Below the pieces are notes generated by a model. That model did not search any database. It saw only the letters and a list, made by a program, of their open reading frames with translations, and had not been told where the DNA came from. Below, piece after piece: positions 16,096 to 25,161 of a stretch of 29,736 nucleotides of DNA. The position numbers were made by a program, and so were the translations under genes. Position 1 is the first letter of the stretch. Each line of letters begins with the position of its first letter. The stretch is from assembly GCA_934249215.1 (NCBI GenBank), contig CAKQKN010000078.1, positions 1 through 29,736 of the forward strand, given 5' to 3'. The stretch is from an uncultured Clostridia bacterium. Its GTDB lineage: Bacteria > Bacillota > Clostridia > Christensenellales > Borkfalkiaceae.

Positions 16096-17049
16096 TTAAT
16101 TCTTGTCGGTCGCCGCCATTTCGTCGAGTTCGGCGAGCATTTTTCTCGCCTCGTCGAAGTCTTTGAGCGTCGCGCCGCTCGCCTTTGCGTGCCCGCCTCC
16201 GCCGTATTTGACGGCTATCGGATTGATATTGAAAACCGACGAGCGCAGTTCGCAGAGAACGCCGCTTTCGCACTCGGTGAAGTTCACCCAGATATCGACG
16301 CCTTTCATGTCCGCCATTACGTTAACCATTCCGCGCGAGATCGTAAACGTATCGACGCCGAGCGCCGCCACCTCTTCCGCGGTATTAAAAAGATACCCCA
16401 CCCCGTGTTCGGTAAAACGCGCCTTGAGCGTGAATTTCGCGCGGAGTTTCACACGTTCGGGATCCTCGCTGTAAAGATTTCTGTAGATCGACTGCGCGTC
16501 CGCCCCGCTGCCGAGAAGAACCGCCGCGCGGCTCATCGTTTCGGCACTGACCGAATCGTAACGAAATCTGCCCGAGTCTGTCACTATTCCCGTGTACAGC
16601 GCGGAAGCGGCTTTCGCGTTTATCTTCCACCCCGCGGCGACCGCAAACCCGACGATAAGTCCGCAACAACTTTCCGCGTCGGCATCGATTATCTCTTCGT
16701 CGCACCACTTTTCGGTAAAAATATGATGATCGAAACGCACGCTTTTGTCCGCAAGCGCATATCGCGCGTCGGCTATCATCGCCTTGTCGGGCGTATCGAG
16801 AACGATCGAAAGCGCACCCGCGAAATCTTCGTCCTTAAGTTCGGCGGGCAAACACCCCTCCACGAAAGCGTAACGCCCGGGCGCGTCGCCCGTCAGAAGC
16901 ACGTTTTTTTCGGGGAAATTTTCCTCGATCAGATATCTCATTCCCGCCTGACTTCCGATCGCGTCGCCGTCCGGAAAAGCGTGGCGGTGAAGTATTATTT
17001 TTTCGTGTTTTTCGATCTCTTCGATTATCGGTTTTACGTTATATTCCAT
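16096..17049 (-). CDS. nrnA: DHH/DHHA1 phosphoesterase, NrnA-like
   Basis: The 317-aa protein belongs to the DHH superfamily that degrades short RNA oligomers or the dephosphorylated nucleotide pAp, and in some relatives cyclic dinucleotide products. Motifs: HRHAFPDGDAIGS (21-33), D85 in VLDTP, FDHH (106-109), D158 in IVTDSGRF, and near the C-terminus the DHHA1 motif YGGGGHAKASGA. These give a two-manganese site plus substrate loop. ATG 17049 is chosen because AAAGGGGAAAA stands just before it; the open frame running to 17277 overlaps the P-type ATPase gene and is not used. It follows the ATPase gene by 62 bases on the same strand and shares the terminator with rtcB. Exact substrate is not readable. 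Confidence 0.9.
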   Translation of the reverse strand: MEYNVKPIIEEIEKHEKIILHRHAFPDGDAIGSQAGMRYLIEENFPEKNVLLTGDAPGRYAFVEGCLPAELKDEDFAGALSIVLDTPDKAMIADARYALADKSVRFDHHIFTEKWCDEEIIDADAESCCGLIVGFAVAAGWKINAKAASALYTGIVTDSGRFRYDSVSAETMSRAAVLLGSGADAQSIYRNLYSEDPERVKLRAKFTLKARFTEHGVGYLFNTAEEVAALGVDTFTISRGMVNVMADMKGVDIWVNFTECESGVLCELRSSVFNINPIAVKYGGGGHAKASGATLKDFDEARKMLAELDEMAATDKN

Positions 17050-17111
17050 ATTTTCCCCTTTGCGGAATCTGCCGCACGTTTTTATATCGTTATTCAAATT
17101 CCGTTTAATTT

Positions 17112-19505
17112 CTATTTGATTTCCGCGCCTTGTTTTTTCTTTACCGCGTTCATTTCGATCCGTCTGCGAGTGCCTTGAATAATAAGTGAAATCCACCTTA
17201 TGCACGACGCTTCGCCGATCGCGAACAGTGCGCAAAGAACCCAGCCTCGCAACGAAACGGGGTTGATGTCGAACCAACCCGGAAACAAGATCGCGGCGAG
17301 CGCGAACCCGCTCACGCAGAACGCCATTACCGCAAAACGGTACTTATTGACGGGACGAATGATATTCCACATTATAATGAAGCCGCCGACCGCGAGAAGA
17401 TACGTACTCGAAGTGCTTATATCGTCGTACGGCAAAGCGAACAAGTTGGAGAACGACACGAGCGCAACTATCGCGAAGAACGAAGTAACCGCCGCGGGAA
17501 ACGACCGTGTGAGCGTTTCCACGATAAACTTGCCCCGCTGTCTGGCTTCGTTGTTTTCGAGCGTGAGCAGAAACGCGGGAATCCCGATATTGAAAAGGGA
17601 AATGAGCGAAATCTGCGACGGTTTGAGCGGATACAGTTCCAGACTTAAGATCGAGAACACGCCGAGAAGAAGGGAGAAAATGTTCTTATAAAGGAACAAA
17701 GTCGCCGTCCGCGTGATATTGTTGACGTCCCGCCGACCTTCCGACACGACGCTCTTCATATGCGCGAAATCGGAGTCGAGAAGGACGACTTGCGCGGCTT
17801 CGCGCGCCGCGTCGCTTCCGCTGCCCATCGCGATCGAGCAATCGGCTTCTTTCATCGCGAGAATATCGTTCACGCCATCGCCCGTCATCGCGACTTTAAG
17901 GCCGTTCGCCTTGAATGCGAGAACGAGTTTCTTTTTCTGTTCGGGCGTTACTCTGCCGAAAACGACGTATTTCAGAACGGCGTTCTTAATATCTTCGTCG
18001 GTAACGAGCGTGCTTGCGTCGATATATTTTTCCGCGCCCTTGATTCCGGCTTCCGCCGCCACCCGCGACACGGTGATCGGGTTATCGCCCGATATGACGC
18101 GGATTCCCACGCCTTGCTTATCGAAATAACCAAACACGTCGGCTGCGTTTTCGCGCAGTTCGTTTTTAAGACATACGAGCGCGGCGACTGCGCCGTCGCC
18201 ATCTTTCACGAACGCGAGAACGCGCTTACCCTGCCCCGCGAAAACGGCAATCGTCTTTTCGTAAAGAGCGAACGTTTCCTTGGAAAGCACACGCTCCGGC
18301 GCGCCCAGTTTGTACGTTTCGCCGCCCGGCAAAATGATTTCGGAGCGTTTCGTGGACGAATTGAAGTTTTCCACTTTCGCGCCCTCGAACGGCATTCCGC
18401 CTACGAACGAGCGTTTTAGCGCGGAAAAAGTCGCATTTTCGTCCGTTATCGTAGCCACGTAAGACGCCAACATCTCTCTGTATCCGACCGCGCGCATGCC
18501 CTCGACGGGCGCGCCGCCGTCAAACACGACGAAATCGGTCACGGTCATCTCGTTTTCGGTGATCGTACCCGTTTTATCGACGCAGAGAACGTCCACCCGC
18601 GCAAGCGTTTCCGTGCTTCTCATGTCGTGAAGAAGAACGTTTTCCTTGCCGAGCCTGATCGCGCTGAGCGCGAGCGCAACCGTCGTGAGAAGATACATTC
18701 CCTCGGGAATCATTCCGATGATCGCGCCGACCATCGATTCAACCGCTTGTTTAAACGTCAGATGTTCCATTCCGAACGACTTGACGAACAGCGCGACGCC
18801 GACGGGAATTATCGCGATCCCGGCAAAAAGAATTATCCTTTCGACGTCTTTTATCATTTCGGACTTTTTATCCTTGATCTCTTTCGCCTGCGCCATAAGT
18901 TTTGCCGAATAGGAATTCTTTCCTACGGCGACGAGCGTCGCGCGGCAACTGCCCGAGATCACGAAACTGCCCGATTTAAGTTCCGAACCGACTTCCTTTT
19001 CGATTTCGTCGGCTTCGCCGGTAAGAAGCGATTCGTTGACGAGCATGCTTCCCGACTCCACGCGGCAGTCGGCGGGTATCTGCTGCCCGCCTTTTAAAAT
19101 CACGAGATCGCCCAGCACGAGTTTTGCCGACGGAAGTCTGATTTCTTTTCCGTCGCGGATCACCGTATACTCCGCCTGTGCGAGCAAATTAAGTCTGTCG
19201 ATTACGATTTTTGAGCGAATTTGCTGAAAAATACCGATCGCGACGTTCGCTACGATGACGGGCAAAAACGTAAGTTCGCGGTACGATTCGCAGGAAATGA
19301 GCAAAATCGAAATAATCGCGAATATCAGGTTGAAATAGGTGAACAGGTTGGAAAATACGATGGAAAAATAACTTTGGTTGCTTCGCCGTTTCACCTTATT
19401 GGCGTCGCCCGCCTTTTCACGCCGCGCGGCTTCCGCGGAAGTCAAACCGCCGCTTCCGCCGAGTTTTTCGGCTACGAGCTTTTTGCCTCGTTCTTTAATT
19501 TTCAT
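17112..19505 (-). CDS. P-type cation-transporting ATPase (CtpE-like HAD-IC type)
   Basis: The 797-aa pump has the actuator motif LTGEA (161-165), phosphorylation site DKTGT (310-314, D310), the ATP-domain hinge TGDGVND (541-547) and about eight to ten membrane helices. The helix before the phosphorylation site reads GMIPEGM, so the permeation motif is PEG rather than CPC of heavy-metal pumps. This pattern fits the CtpE-like branch, linked to calcium in mycobacteria; the ion here is an inference. No N-terminal metal-binding domain is seen. The start at 19505 has GGAG four bases upstream. It has its own strong promoter and a short hairpin in the leader, and the nrnA-like gene follows on the same strand. 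Confidence 0.92.
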   Translation of the reverse strand: MKIKERGKKLVAEKLGGSGGLTSAEAARREKAGDANKVKRRSNQSYFSIVFSNLFTYFNLIFAIISILLISCESYRELTFLPVIVANVAIGIFQQIRSKIVIDRLNLLAQAEYTVIRDGKEIRLPSAKLVLGDLVILKGGQQIPADCRVESGSMLVNESLLTGEADEIEKEVGSELKSGSFVISGSCRATLVAVGKNSYSAKLMAQAKEIKDKKSEMIKDVERIILFAGIAIIPVGVALFVKSFGMEHLTFKQAVESMVGAIIGMIPEGMYLLTTVALALSAIRLGKENVLLHDMRSTETLARVDVLCVDKTGTITENEMTVTDFVVFDGGAPVEGMRAVGYREMLASYVATITDENATFSALKRSFVGGMPFEGAKVENFNSSTKRSEIILPGGETYKLGAPERVLSKETFALYEKTIAVFAGQGKRVLAFVKDGDGAVAALVCLKNELRENAADVFGYFDKQGVGIRVISGDNPITVSRVAAEAGIKGAEKYIDASTLVTDEDIKNAVLKYVVFGRVTPEQKKKLVLAFKANGLKVAMTGDGVNDILAMKEADCSIAMGSGSDAAREAAQVVLLDSDFAHMKSVVSEGRRDVNNITRTATLFLYKNIFSLLLGVFSILSLELYPLKPSQISLISLFNIGIPAFLLTLENNEARQRGKFIVETLTRSFPAAVTSFFAIVALVSFSNLFALPYDDISTSSTYLLAVGGFIIMWNIIRPVNKYRFAVMAFCVSGFALAAILFPGWFDINPVSLRGWVLCALFAIGEASCIRWISLIIQGTRRRIEMNAVKKKQGAEIK

Positions 19506-19517
19506 TTATCTCCGTAA

Positions 19518-19531
19518 GGGGCTTTCGCCCC
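19518..19531 (-). promoter_or_regulatory. Leader hairpin just upstream of the ATPase ribosome binding site
   Basis: GGGGC-GAAA-GCCCC forms a 5-bp stem capped by a GNRA loop, ending about five bases before the GGAG site of the P-type ATPase gene. It may limit or position ribosome entry, or may simply stabilise the transcript. Confidence 0.45.
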
Positions 19532-19588
19532 GTTAAATCTTTTTCGGGTTCGTCCGCAATTTCGGCTCGAACGCCCTATTATATGACG

Positions 19589-19617
19589 ATTATATATATC
19601 ATTCGCCAAAATGTCAA
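19589..19617 (-). promoter_or_regulatory. Sigma-A promoter of the P-type ATPase gene
   Basis: On the minus strand a perfect TTGACA (19617-19612), a 17-base spacer and a perfect TATAAT (19594-19589). This is the strongest consensus promoter in the window. Confidence 0.93.
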
Positions 19618-19674
19618 ACGTTTTCAGCCCGTCCGTTTCCTTATCCCTTTCCCGCCCCCCCCACAACAATCGAA

Positions 19675-19708
19675 TTTCAAAGCAACGCCGCTTTCAAAGC
19701 AACGCCGC
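19675..19708 (+). repeat. 17-bp perfect tandem duplication
   Basis: TTTCAAAGCAACGCCGC occurs at 19675-19691 and again at 19692-19708, in the space between the divergent ATPase and trkA promoters, about 55 bases upstream of the trkA -35 box. Confidence 0.9.
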
Positions 19709-19762
19709 ACCGCCGCCATCGTAAACGCCACAACCCCGAATCGCCTTCGACAAAGAAATCGT

Positions 19763-19791
19763 TTGCAAAATTTGTCCGACAATGATATAAT
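19763..19791 (+). promoter_or_regulatory. Sigma-A promoter of trkA-trkH
   Basis: TTGCAA (19763-19768), a 17-base spacer and a perfect TATAAT (19786-19791), giving a leader of about 40 bases before the trkA ATG. Confidence 0.9.
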
Positions 19792-19837
19792 AAGTGTATT
19801 CGGGCATGCGAATCCGCGCGCCCGTCAGGGAGTCAAC

Positions 19838-21202
19838 ATGAAAATTGTTCTGGTCGGCTGCGGAAAAATCGGCAAAACGATTATCGACAGTCTTGTGAAA
19901 GAAAAACACGACGTTACGGCGATCGACATCAACCCCAAAGTTGTCGAATCGGTAACGAATTCGTTCGACGTCATGACTTTGTGCGGCAGCGCGACGGAGT
20001 ATACCATACTCAAGGAAGCCGAGGTCGGGAAAGCAGATCTTTTCATCGCGGTCACGGGCTCGGACGAACTGAACATGCTCAGTTGCCTTTCGGCGAAAAA
20101 ACTCGGCGCAAGCTACACCGTCGCAAGAATCAGAAACCTCGAAAACAATGCAGAAAGCCTCGAGTTCATGCAGAAAAACCTCAGCCTTTCGATGGCTATA
20201 AACCCCGAACTTATGACGGCGCAGGCGATCTATAACGTCATAAAACTCCCGTCCGCTTCCAAAGTTGAACTTTTCTCGAGCAGACATTTGAGAATGATCG
20301 AACTCGTTCTGCCCGAAAAGTCGGTCTTTAACGGAAAAACGCTCAAAGAACTGCGCAAAAGCAGAAAGGAACGTTTCCTTATCTGCACGATCGGACGCGG
20401 CGACGAAGTTTTCATCCCGAACGGCGATTTCGTGCTTCAGAGCGGCGACAAAATCGGTCTTATCGTTTCCGAATCGGACGTTCAGAAAGTTTTCGCCCTG
20501 CTCGGCATTCCGCATAAAGCAGTTACCGGCGTCATCGTTATCGGCGCGGGAATCATCGCAAGATACCTCGCCAATTTCCTCGCGGAAGATCATATCGCGG
20601 TCAAACTCGTCGAGAGCGACGAAAAACTCTGCGACGAAATCTGCGACGGATTAAGCCCCAACGTCACGCTTATCCACGGCGACGGCACCAACCAGAATCT
20701 GCTTATGGAAGAGGGACTTAAGTCCACCGACGCGTTTCTTACCCTGACCGGAAAAGACGAACTCAACATTCTTATGTCCTTTTACGCAAGGTCGCAGAAC
20801 GTTCCGAAACTCGTCACCAAGGTCAACATAGACGAATATGCGTCGCTTGCCGAACAGCTCGGGCTGAACTGCATCATGACGCCGCGAAAAATCGTCGCCG
20901 ACGCCATCGTCAAATACGCACGCGCGCTCGAAAGTTCGCTCGGCAGTCAGATCGAAACGCTGTATTCGCTTATGAACGGCAACGCGGAAGCCGCGGAATT
21001 TAAAATACTCGGCGACTTCAAGCACAACGGAATTCCCCTTAAACATTTGAAAATCAAAAAGAACCATATCGTCGCGGGAATAATCCGCAAAAGAAAACCG
21101 ATCATTCCGAGCGGCGACGACCTCTTTATGCAGGACGACCACGTTATAGTCATCGCGGCGGGCGAAAAACTGCGCTCGCTCGCGGACGTTTTCGAGGATT
21201 GA
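19838..21202 (+). CDS. trkA: Trk potassium uptake protein TrkA (tandem RCK domains)
   Basis: The 454-aa cytoplasmic gating subunit has two RCK units: a first Rossmann fold with GCGKIG (7-12) and acidic D30, a linker TrkA-C domain, and a second fold with GAGIIA (236-241) followed by another TrkA-C domain. It binds nucleotides (NAD or ATP/ADP) and opens or closes the TrkH channel. ATG 19838 has GGGAG eight bases upstream; the open frame extends further up but runs across the promoter. trkH starts 18 bases after its stop, so both are co-transcribed. The full two-RCK length matches TrkA rather than the single-RCK KtrA form. Confidence 0.95.
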   Translation: MKIVLVGCGKIGKTIIDSLVKEKHDVTAIDINPKVVESVTNSFDVMTLCGSATEYTILKEAEVGKADLFIAVTGSDELNMLSCLSAKKLGASYTVARIRNLENNAESLEFMQKNLSLSMAINPELMTAQAIYNVIKLPSASKVELFSSRHLRMIELVLPEKSVFNGKTLKELRKSRKERFLICTIGRGDEVFIPNGDFVLQSGDKIGLIVSESDVQKVFALLGIPHKAVTGVIVIGAGIIARYLANFLAEDHIAVKLVESDEKLCDEICDGLSPNVTLIHGDGTNQNLLMEEGLKSTDAFLTLTGKDELNILMSFYARSQNVPKLVTKVNIDEYASLAEQLGLNCIMTPRKIVADAIVKYARALESSLGSQIETLYSLMNGNAEAAEFKILGDFKHNGIPLKHLKIKKNHIVAGIIRKRKPIIPSGDDLFMQDDHVIVIAAGEKLRSLADVFED

Positions 21203-21220
21203 GTTTTCGAGGATCGATTT

Positions 21221-22681
21221 ATGAACTATAGGTTTATTTTCAACATGATCGGCAAAGTGCTGAAAGTAGAAGGTCTGCTTCTGCTTTTGCCGACTTTGAC
21301 CTCGGCTCTGTATCGCGAAACGGCGTTCTTCTATCTCGGCGGCTCGGCAATCGTTACCTATCTCGTCGGAACGCTGCTCGCGTATTTCTGCAAGCCGACG
21401 AGCAAATATTTCTTCGCGAAAGAAGGCTTTATTTCCGTCGCGTCCACCTGGGTTGCCGTTTCTCTTTTCGGGGCGATACCGTTCGTCGTGAGCGGCGAAA
21501 TCCCGAACTTCATCGACGCCCTTTTCGAAACGGTCAGCGGTTTTACCACGACGGGCGCGTCCATCGTTCCCGACGTCACCAAGCTCAGCTACGGCATGAA
21601 CATGTGGCGGTGCTTCACGCACTGGGTAGGCGGTATGGGAATCATCGTTTTCGTTATCGCGCTCAGCGACAGGGTGCCCGATCAGTCGATGTACGTTCTG
21701 CGCGCCGAAATGCCGGGTCCGATTATCGGTAAACTCGTTCCGCGTGCAAGACAGACTTCCGTCATTCTTTACGCAATCTATATCGCGATGACGGTGATCA
21801 TGTTCATTTTTCTGCTCTGCGGCGGCGAAATGAACGTTTTCGAAGCCGCTTGCCACTCGTTCGGAACGGCCGGCACGGGCGGTTTCGGTATCAAAGCGGA
21901 CAGCGCGGGAAGTTACGGAGCGTATTCGCAATGGGTTCTCGGCGTGTTCATGATGCTTTTCGGTATAAACTTTAACCTTTATTACCTTATTTTAGTCGGA
22001 AAATTCAAGAGTTTTTTCAAAAGCACCGAAATGTGGACGTACGTTATCATGATCGTCTGCGCCACGGGCATCATCAGTTACAACACCCTTTCGACGTTTT
22101 CTAATCTGCCGGAAGCCGTACGCCACGCATTCTTTCAGGTCACGTCGATTTCGACTACGACGGGCTTTTCGTCCGTCGACTTCGACAAATGGCCGACCCT
22201 TTCCAAAGCCGTGCTCTTACTTTTGATGTTTATCGGCGGTTGCGCGGGCTCGACGGCGGGCGGATTCAAGGTTTCACGGCTCGTCATCGTGTTCAAAAAG
22301 ATCGTCAACGATCTCAAAATCATGGTTCACCCGAGGACGAAAACCGTCCTTAAATTCGAGGGAAAACGGCTCGACGACCAAACGGTAAACGCCGTCTGCT
22401 CGTACTCGATCGTATATTTTCTCATCATCGCGATCGTGTTTCTTCTCGTCTGTATCGACCCCAACGTTCCGCAGCAAGACGGGCTTGTCAGCAACCTTTC
22501 GGCGGTCGTTTCCTGCTTTAATAACGTCGGTCCCGCATTCGGCTTCGCAGGTCCCGCGTCGAGTTACGCAAACTATTCGGTATTTTCGAAAATTCTGCTC
22601 ACTCTGTCGATGCTTCTCGGCAGGCTCGAGATTTACCCGATGCTGCTCTTCCTGATTCCGACGACCTGGCTCAACAGATAA
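21221..22681 (+). CDS. trkH: Trk potassium uptake channel subunit TrkH
   Basis: The 486-aa membrane protein is the potassium-conducting partner of TrkA. The four selectivity-filter loops are visible: TTTGAS (109-114), GTAGTGGFG (215-223), STTTGF (311-316) and NNVGPAFG (434-441), each between transmembrane helices as in the Trk/Ktr/HKT superfamily. A glycine/serine-rich stretch GGCAGSTAGGFK (339-350) corresponds to the intramembrane gate after the third filter. A GAGG site lies just upstream of the ATG. It follows trkA closely and should share the promoter at 19763-19791. Confidence 0.95.
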   Translation: MNYRFIFNMIGKVLKVEGLLLLLPTLTSALYRETAFFYLGGSAIVTYLVGTLLAYFCKPTSKYFFAKEGFISVASTWVAVSLFGAIPFVVSGEIPNFIDALFETVSGFTTTGASIVPDVTKLSYGMNMWRCFTHWVGGMGIIVFVIALSDRVPDQSMYVLRAEMPGPIIGKLVPRARQTSVILYAIYIAMTVIMFIFLLCGGEMNVFEAACHSFGTAGTGGFGIKADSAGSYGAYSQWVLGVFMMLFGINFNLYYLILVGKFKSFFKSTEMWTYVIMIVCATGIISYNTLSTFSNLPEAVRHAFFQVTSISTTTGFSSVDFDKWPTLSKAVLLLLMFIGGCAGSTAGGFKVSRLVIVFKKIVNDLKIMVHPRTKTVLKFEGKRLDDQTVNAVCSYSIVYFLIIAIVFLLVCIDPNVPQQDGLVSNLSAVVSCFNNVGPAFGFAGPASSYANYSVFSKILLTLSMLLGRLEIYPMLLFLIPTTWLNR

Positions 22682-22844
22682 CGGGGACTTTCGGTTCTCG
22701 GTTTTCTGTTTGCCGTCCGCAGATTGCTCGGCTTGTCGCCCGACTCTCGGTCAGGTCGTCGCACGACTTGCCGAACGACTGCTTAATCGAACGCCAACTC
22801 TTAAAAAACGAATGTTTTCCGAAACAAAAGGGAGATGAAATAAA

Positions 22845-23357
22845 ATGATAATAATCGATAAAAACAATTTCGACGCGGTCTATTCTCTTCTCGAGAGCAG
22901 TTTTCCGCCCGACGAAAGACGAAGTTACGAGGAGCAGAAAAAACTTCTCGACGAAAAAGAATATAAGATCTACGCCAAGTTCGACGGCGAAACGCTCGTC
23001 GGCTTCCTTGCGACCTGGAATTTCGGCACGCAGGCGTTCATCGAACATTTCGCCGTTTCGCCCGAATTTCGCAATAACGGCGAAGGGAGCAGAATGCTCG
23101 CCGAAACGATCGCGATTCTCGGCGTGCCCGTTTGTCTTGAAGTCGAAAAGCCGGAGGACGAACTGACGACCCGCCGCATCAATTTCTATAAGCGGAACGG
23201 CTTTTTCCTTAACCTCTACCCCTACGTTCAGCCCGCTTATTCGTCCGACAAAGAACCCGTTCCCCTCTTGATTATGTCGACGGGCTCTAACCTTTCTGAG
23301 GATGACTTTAAAAAAGTAAAGTCGTCTTTATATAGAAAAGTTTACAAAGTCGAATGA
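22845..23357 (+). CDS. GNAT-family N-acetyltransferase
   Basis: The 170-aa protein has the GNAT layout: a strand ending HFAVSPEFRNNGEGSRML (about 65-82), where R-x-x-G-x-G/S forms the acetyl-CoA pyrophosphate loop, then a strand with LEVEKP and a 'NFYKRNGF' helix-turn typical of motif B. The acceptor is unknown. A GGGAGATGA site precedes the ATG. It lies 163 bases after trkH with no terminator seen between them, so it may be read through from the trk promoter; that gap shows nothing else I can support. A strong palindromic terminator follows. Confidence 0.88.
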   Translation: MIIIDKNNFDAVYSLLESSFPPDERRSYEEQKKLLDEKEYKIYAKFDGETLVGFLATWNFGTQAFIEHFAVSPEFRNNGEGSRMLAETIAILGVPVCLEVEKPEDELTTRRINFYKRNGFFLNLYPYVQPAYSSDKEPVPLLIMSTGSNLSEDDFKKVKSSLYRKVYKVE

Positions 23358-23372
23358 GTTAAAAACAATATA

Positions 23373-23415
23373 AAAACGCGGCTATAGGTCGATAATCGAC
23401 TTATAACCGCGTTTT
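23373..23415. terminator. Long palindromic bidirectional terminator with repeat element
   Basis: A 43-base near-perfect palindrome: AAAACGCGG pairs with CCGCGTTTT, TATA with TATA and GTCGAT with ATCGAC, with one C-A mismatch and one G-T pair. It lies between the convergent GNAT and HIT genes and can end both transcripts. The centre is the recurring CGATAATCGAC-TATA element. Confidence 0.9.
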
Positions 23416-23461
23416 GCTTTATTTCGATCGCCCGTGCGTTCCGGCGCAAAGCCCCCCCGAC

Positions 23462-23803
23462 TTATGCGGGTTGCCAGCCCATCTTCTGTCCGGAAAGAAT
23501 ATGAACGTGCAGATGCGGAACGGTCTGCCCCGCGTCGTCGCCTTGATTTATGACTAGCCGATATCCGTTTCCGAGCTCAAGTTCGTCCTTAAGTTCGGCG
23601 ATTTTCCTGAGCATTCTGCCGACGAGCTCGGCGTCGTTTTCGCTCATCTCGGCAAGATATTTGAAATGAACTTTGGGAATCGCGAGAAAATGGTTTTTCG
23701 CAACCGGCGCGATATCCCTTATGATAATGAAGTCCTCGTTTTCGAAAACTTTGTCCACGGGTATTTCACCGCCCGCAAACTTACAAAACAAACAATCTTC
23801 CAT
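23462..23803 (-). CDS. HIT-family nucleotide hydrolase/transferase (HinT-like)
   Basis: The 113-aa protein carries the histidine triad HLHVH (97-101) with the catalytic H99, and the N-terminal pair C4/C7 that binds zinc in many HinT proteins, followed by the GEIP motif. HinT proteins hydrolyse nucleoside phosphoramidates and AMP-lysine type compounds; the physiological substrate is unclear. The ribosome binding site is GGAG, seven bases before the ATG. It lies below mtaB and prmA on the same strand but a hairpin in the gap and a possible promoter of its own suggest partly independent expression. Confidence 0.94.
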   Translation of the reverse strand: MEDCLFCKFAGGEIPVDKVFENEDFIIIRDIAPVAKNHFLAIPKVHFKYLAEMSENDAELVGRMLRKIAELKDELELGNGYRLVINQGDDAGQTVPHLHVHILSGQKMGWQPA

Positions 23804-23822
23804 GGTCGTTCTCCTTTTTTAT

Positions 23823-23852
23823 AATCTATTTACTTTAACAAGCGCCTGTAAA
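23823..23852 (-). promoter_or_regulatory. Possible promoter of the HIT gene
   Basis: On the minus strand TTTACA (23852-23847), an 18-base spacer and TAGATT (23828-23823). The -10 box is imperfect and lies close to the start codon (23803), so the leader would be about 15 bases. Confidence 0.4.
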
Positions 23853-23861
23853 TCGGTCGCA

Positions 23862-23888
23862 AAACGCGCGATTATCGACTTATAGCCC
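23862..23888 (-). terminator. Hairpin after mtaB carrying the repeat element
   Basis: After the mtaB stop on the minus strand, GCGGGC and GCGCG arms flank another copy of the CGAT-T/A-ATCGAC-TATA element (23869-23885), followed by TTTT. The arms pair imperfectly, so it is a weaker terminator than the one at 23373-23415. Confidence 0.5.
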
Positions 23889-23893
23889 GCTTT

Positions 23894-25147
23894 TTATTCG
23901 TTTTCGGCGACGTATTCGGCAAGCGCCCCGTCCTTAAACGGTTCTTTTAAGAGCACTTTCTTTTTTCCGTCTTTCATATCCCCCGCGATATAAACGCGGA
24001 TATAGTTTTCGGTGTATCCCGTGACGTAACCGTCCTCGATCTCTTCGGGAATGACGGTGAGAATTTTGCCGATATGCTCGGAAATATATGCGCTTTTCAG
24101 TTCTTCCTTGAGTGCCATCAACCGATTAAGGCGCTCCCTTTTAACGTCGTCGGGAAGTTTTTTAAGTCGCGCGCCCGCCGTACCTTCCCGCACGCTGTAC
24201 GGAAAGCAATGAATATCCGAAAAACCGACTTTCTTACAGAACGCGAGAGATTCTTCGAAATCCTCGTCCGTTTCAGTTGAATAACCGACGATGACGTCAG
24301 TCGTAATCGCCGCGTCGGGATAATATTTCCTTATAAGCTCGACTCGCTCGTAATATTCTTCCGCCGTATATCTGCGATTCATCGTCTTAAGGACGTGGTC
24401 GCTCCCCGACTGCAACGACAGATGGAAATGGGGCGCGAAGTCCTTGAGCTTTTTCGTCGCGTCGAGAAGTTTTTCGTCAACGACTCCGACCTCGACCGAA
24501 CCCAGCCGAATTCTGCAATCAAGGGGCGAAAGTGCGGCTATAAGTTCGTTAAGTCCCTTTCCGTCGTCGTTATAAGACGAAATATTGATCCCCGTGATCA
24601 CCGCTTCCGCGGGGGAAAGCGCCTCGATCTCGCGGATTACGTTCTCGATTTTTCTCGAGCGCGAACGCCCGCGAAGATAAGGAATTATGCAATAAGAACA
24701 AAAGTTGTCGCACCCGTCCTGAACTTTTACGTATTCGCGTATTCTCGAAGTTTTGCACGGCAGATATTTTTCGTAATAATCGTCGGACTTTTCGATAAAC
24801 ACGCCCTCGCTTTCGAGCAGTTCGATTATCTTGTCTTTCGATTTTGCGCCGACGACCACTTTCACGCCCTTCGATCTGAACGCCTCGGGGTCGCGCTGCG
24901 AAGCGCATCCGCAAACGTAAATCGGCGCGCTCGGGTTGCATTTACGCATACGGGCGATCGCCTGCCGCGATTTTTTCTCGGCTTCCGCCGTAACCGCGCA
25001 AGTGTTGATTACGTAAAGATCCGCCCGTTCGATCTTGTCGGAAACGTCGAATCCTTTTTCGATAAGTCCGGTCATAAGCGAAGCACTCTCGCGCGAGTTG
25101 ACCTTGCACCCGAGAGTGAACACCACTGCCTTTGGTTTGTTATTCAT
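23894..25147 (-). CDS. mtaB: tRNA (t6A37) methylthiotransferase MtaB
   Basis: MtaB adds a methylthio group to t6A at position 37 of tRNAs reading ANN codons, using two iron-sulfur clusters. The 417-aa protein shows the N-terminal cluster cysteines C14, C50 and C81 (LGCKVN, NTCAVT, CGCASQ), the radical-SAM motif C146-x3-C150-x2-C153 (CDNFCSYC), and a C-terminal TRAM domain. LGCKVN and the overall pattern favour MtaB over MiaB or RimO. The start at 25147 is the only plausible one, yet its AAGG site is about twelve bases away; the gap holds a small CGAT-T-ATCG hairpin that could shorten the distance. It starts 14 bases after prmA, the same neighbour as in Bacillus, without rsmE between. Confidence 0.93.
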   Translation of the reverse strand: MNNKPKAVVFTLGCKVNSRESASLMTGLIEKGFDVSDKIERADLYVINTCAVTAEAEKKSRQAIARMRKCNPSAPIYVCGCASQRDPEAFRSKGVKVVVGAKSKDKIIELLESEGVFIEKSDDYYEKYLPCKTSRIREYVKVQDGCDNFCSYCIIPYLRGRSRSRKIENVIREIEALSPAEAVITGINISSYNDDGKGLNELIAALSPLDCRIRLGSVEVGVVDEKLLDATKKLKDFAPHFHLSLQSGSDHVLKTMNRRYTAEEYYERVELIRKYYPDAAITTDVIVGYSTETDEDFEESLAFCKKVGFSDIHCFPYSVREGTAGARLKKLPDDVKRERLNRLMALKEELKSAYISEHIGKILTVIPEEIEDGYVTGYTENYIRVYIAGDMKDGKKKVLLKEPFKDGALAEYVAENE

Positions 25148-25161
25148 AGTCGATAATCGCC

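Noticed and set aside
17050..17277. Upstream extension of the DHH phosphoesterase to 17277
   Set aside because: It would overlap the P-type ATPase gene and skip the AAAGGGG site before ATG 17049; the DHH domain starts normally at 17049.
20651..21931. 426-codon minus-strand frame opposite trkA/trkH
   Set aside because: It is a shadow of two well-supported genes on the plus strand.
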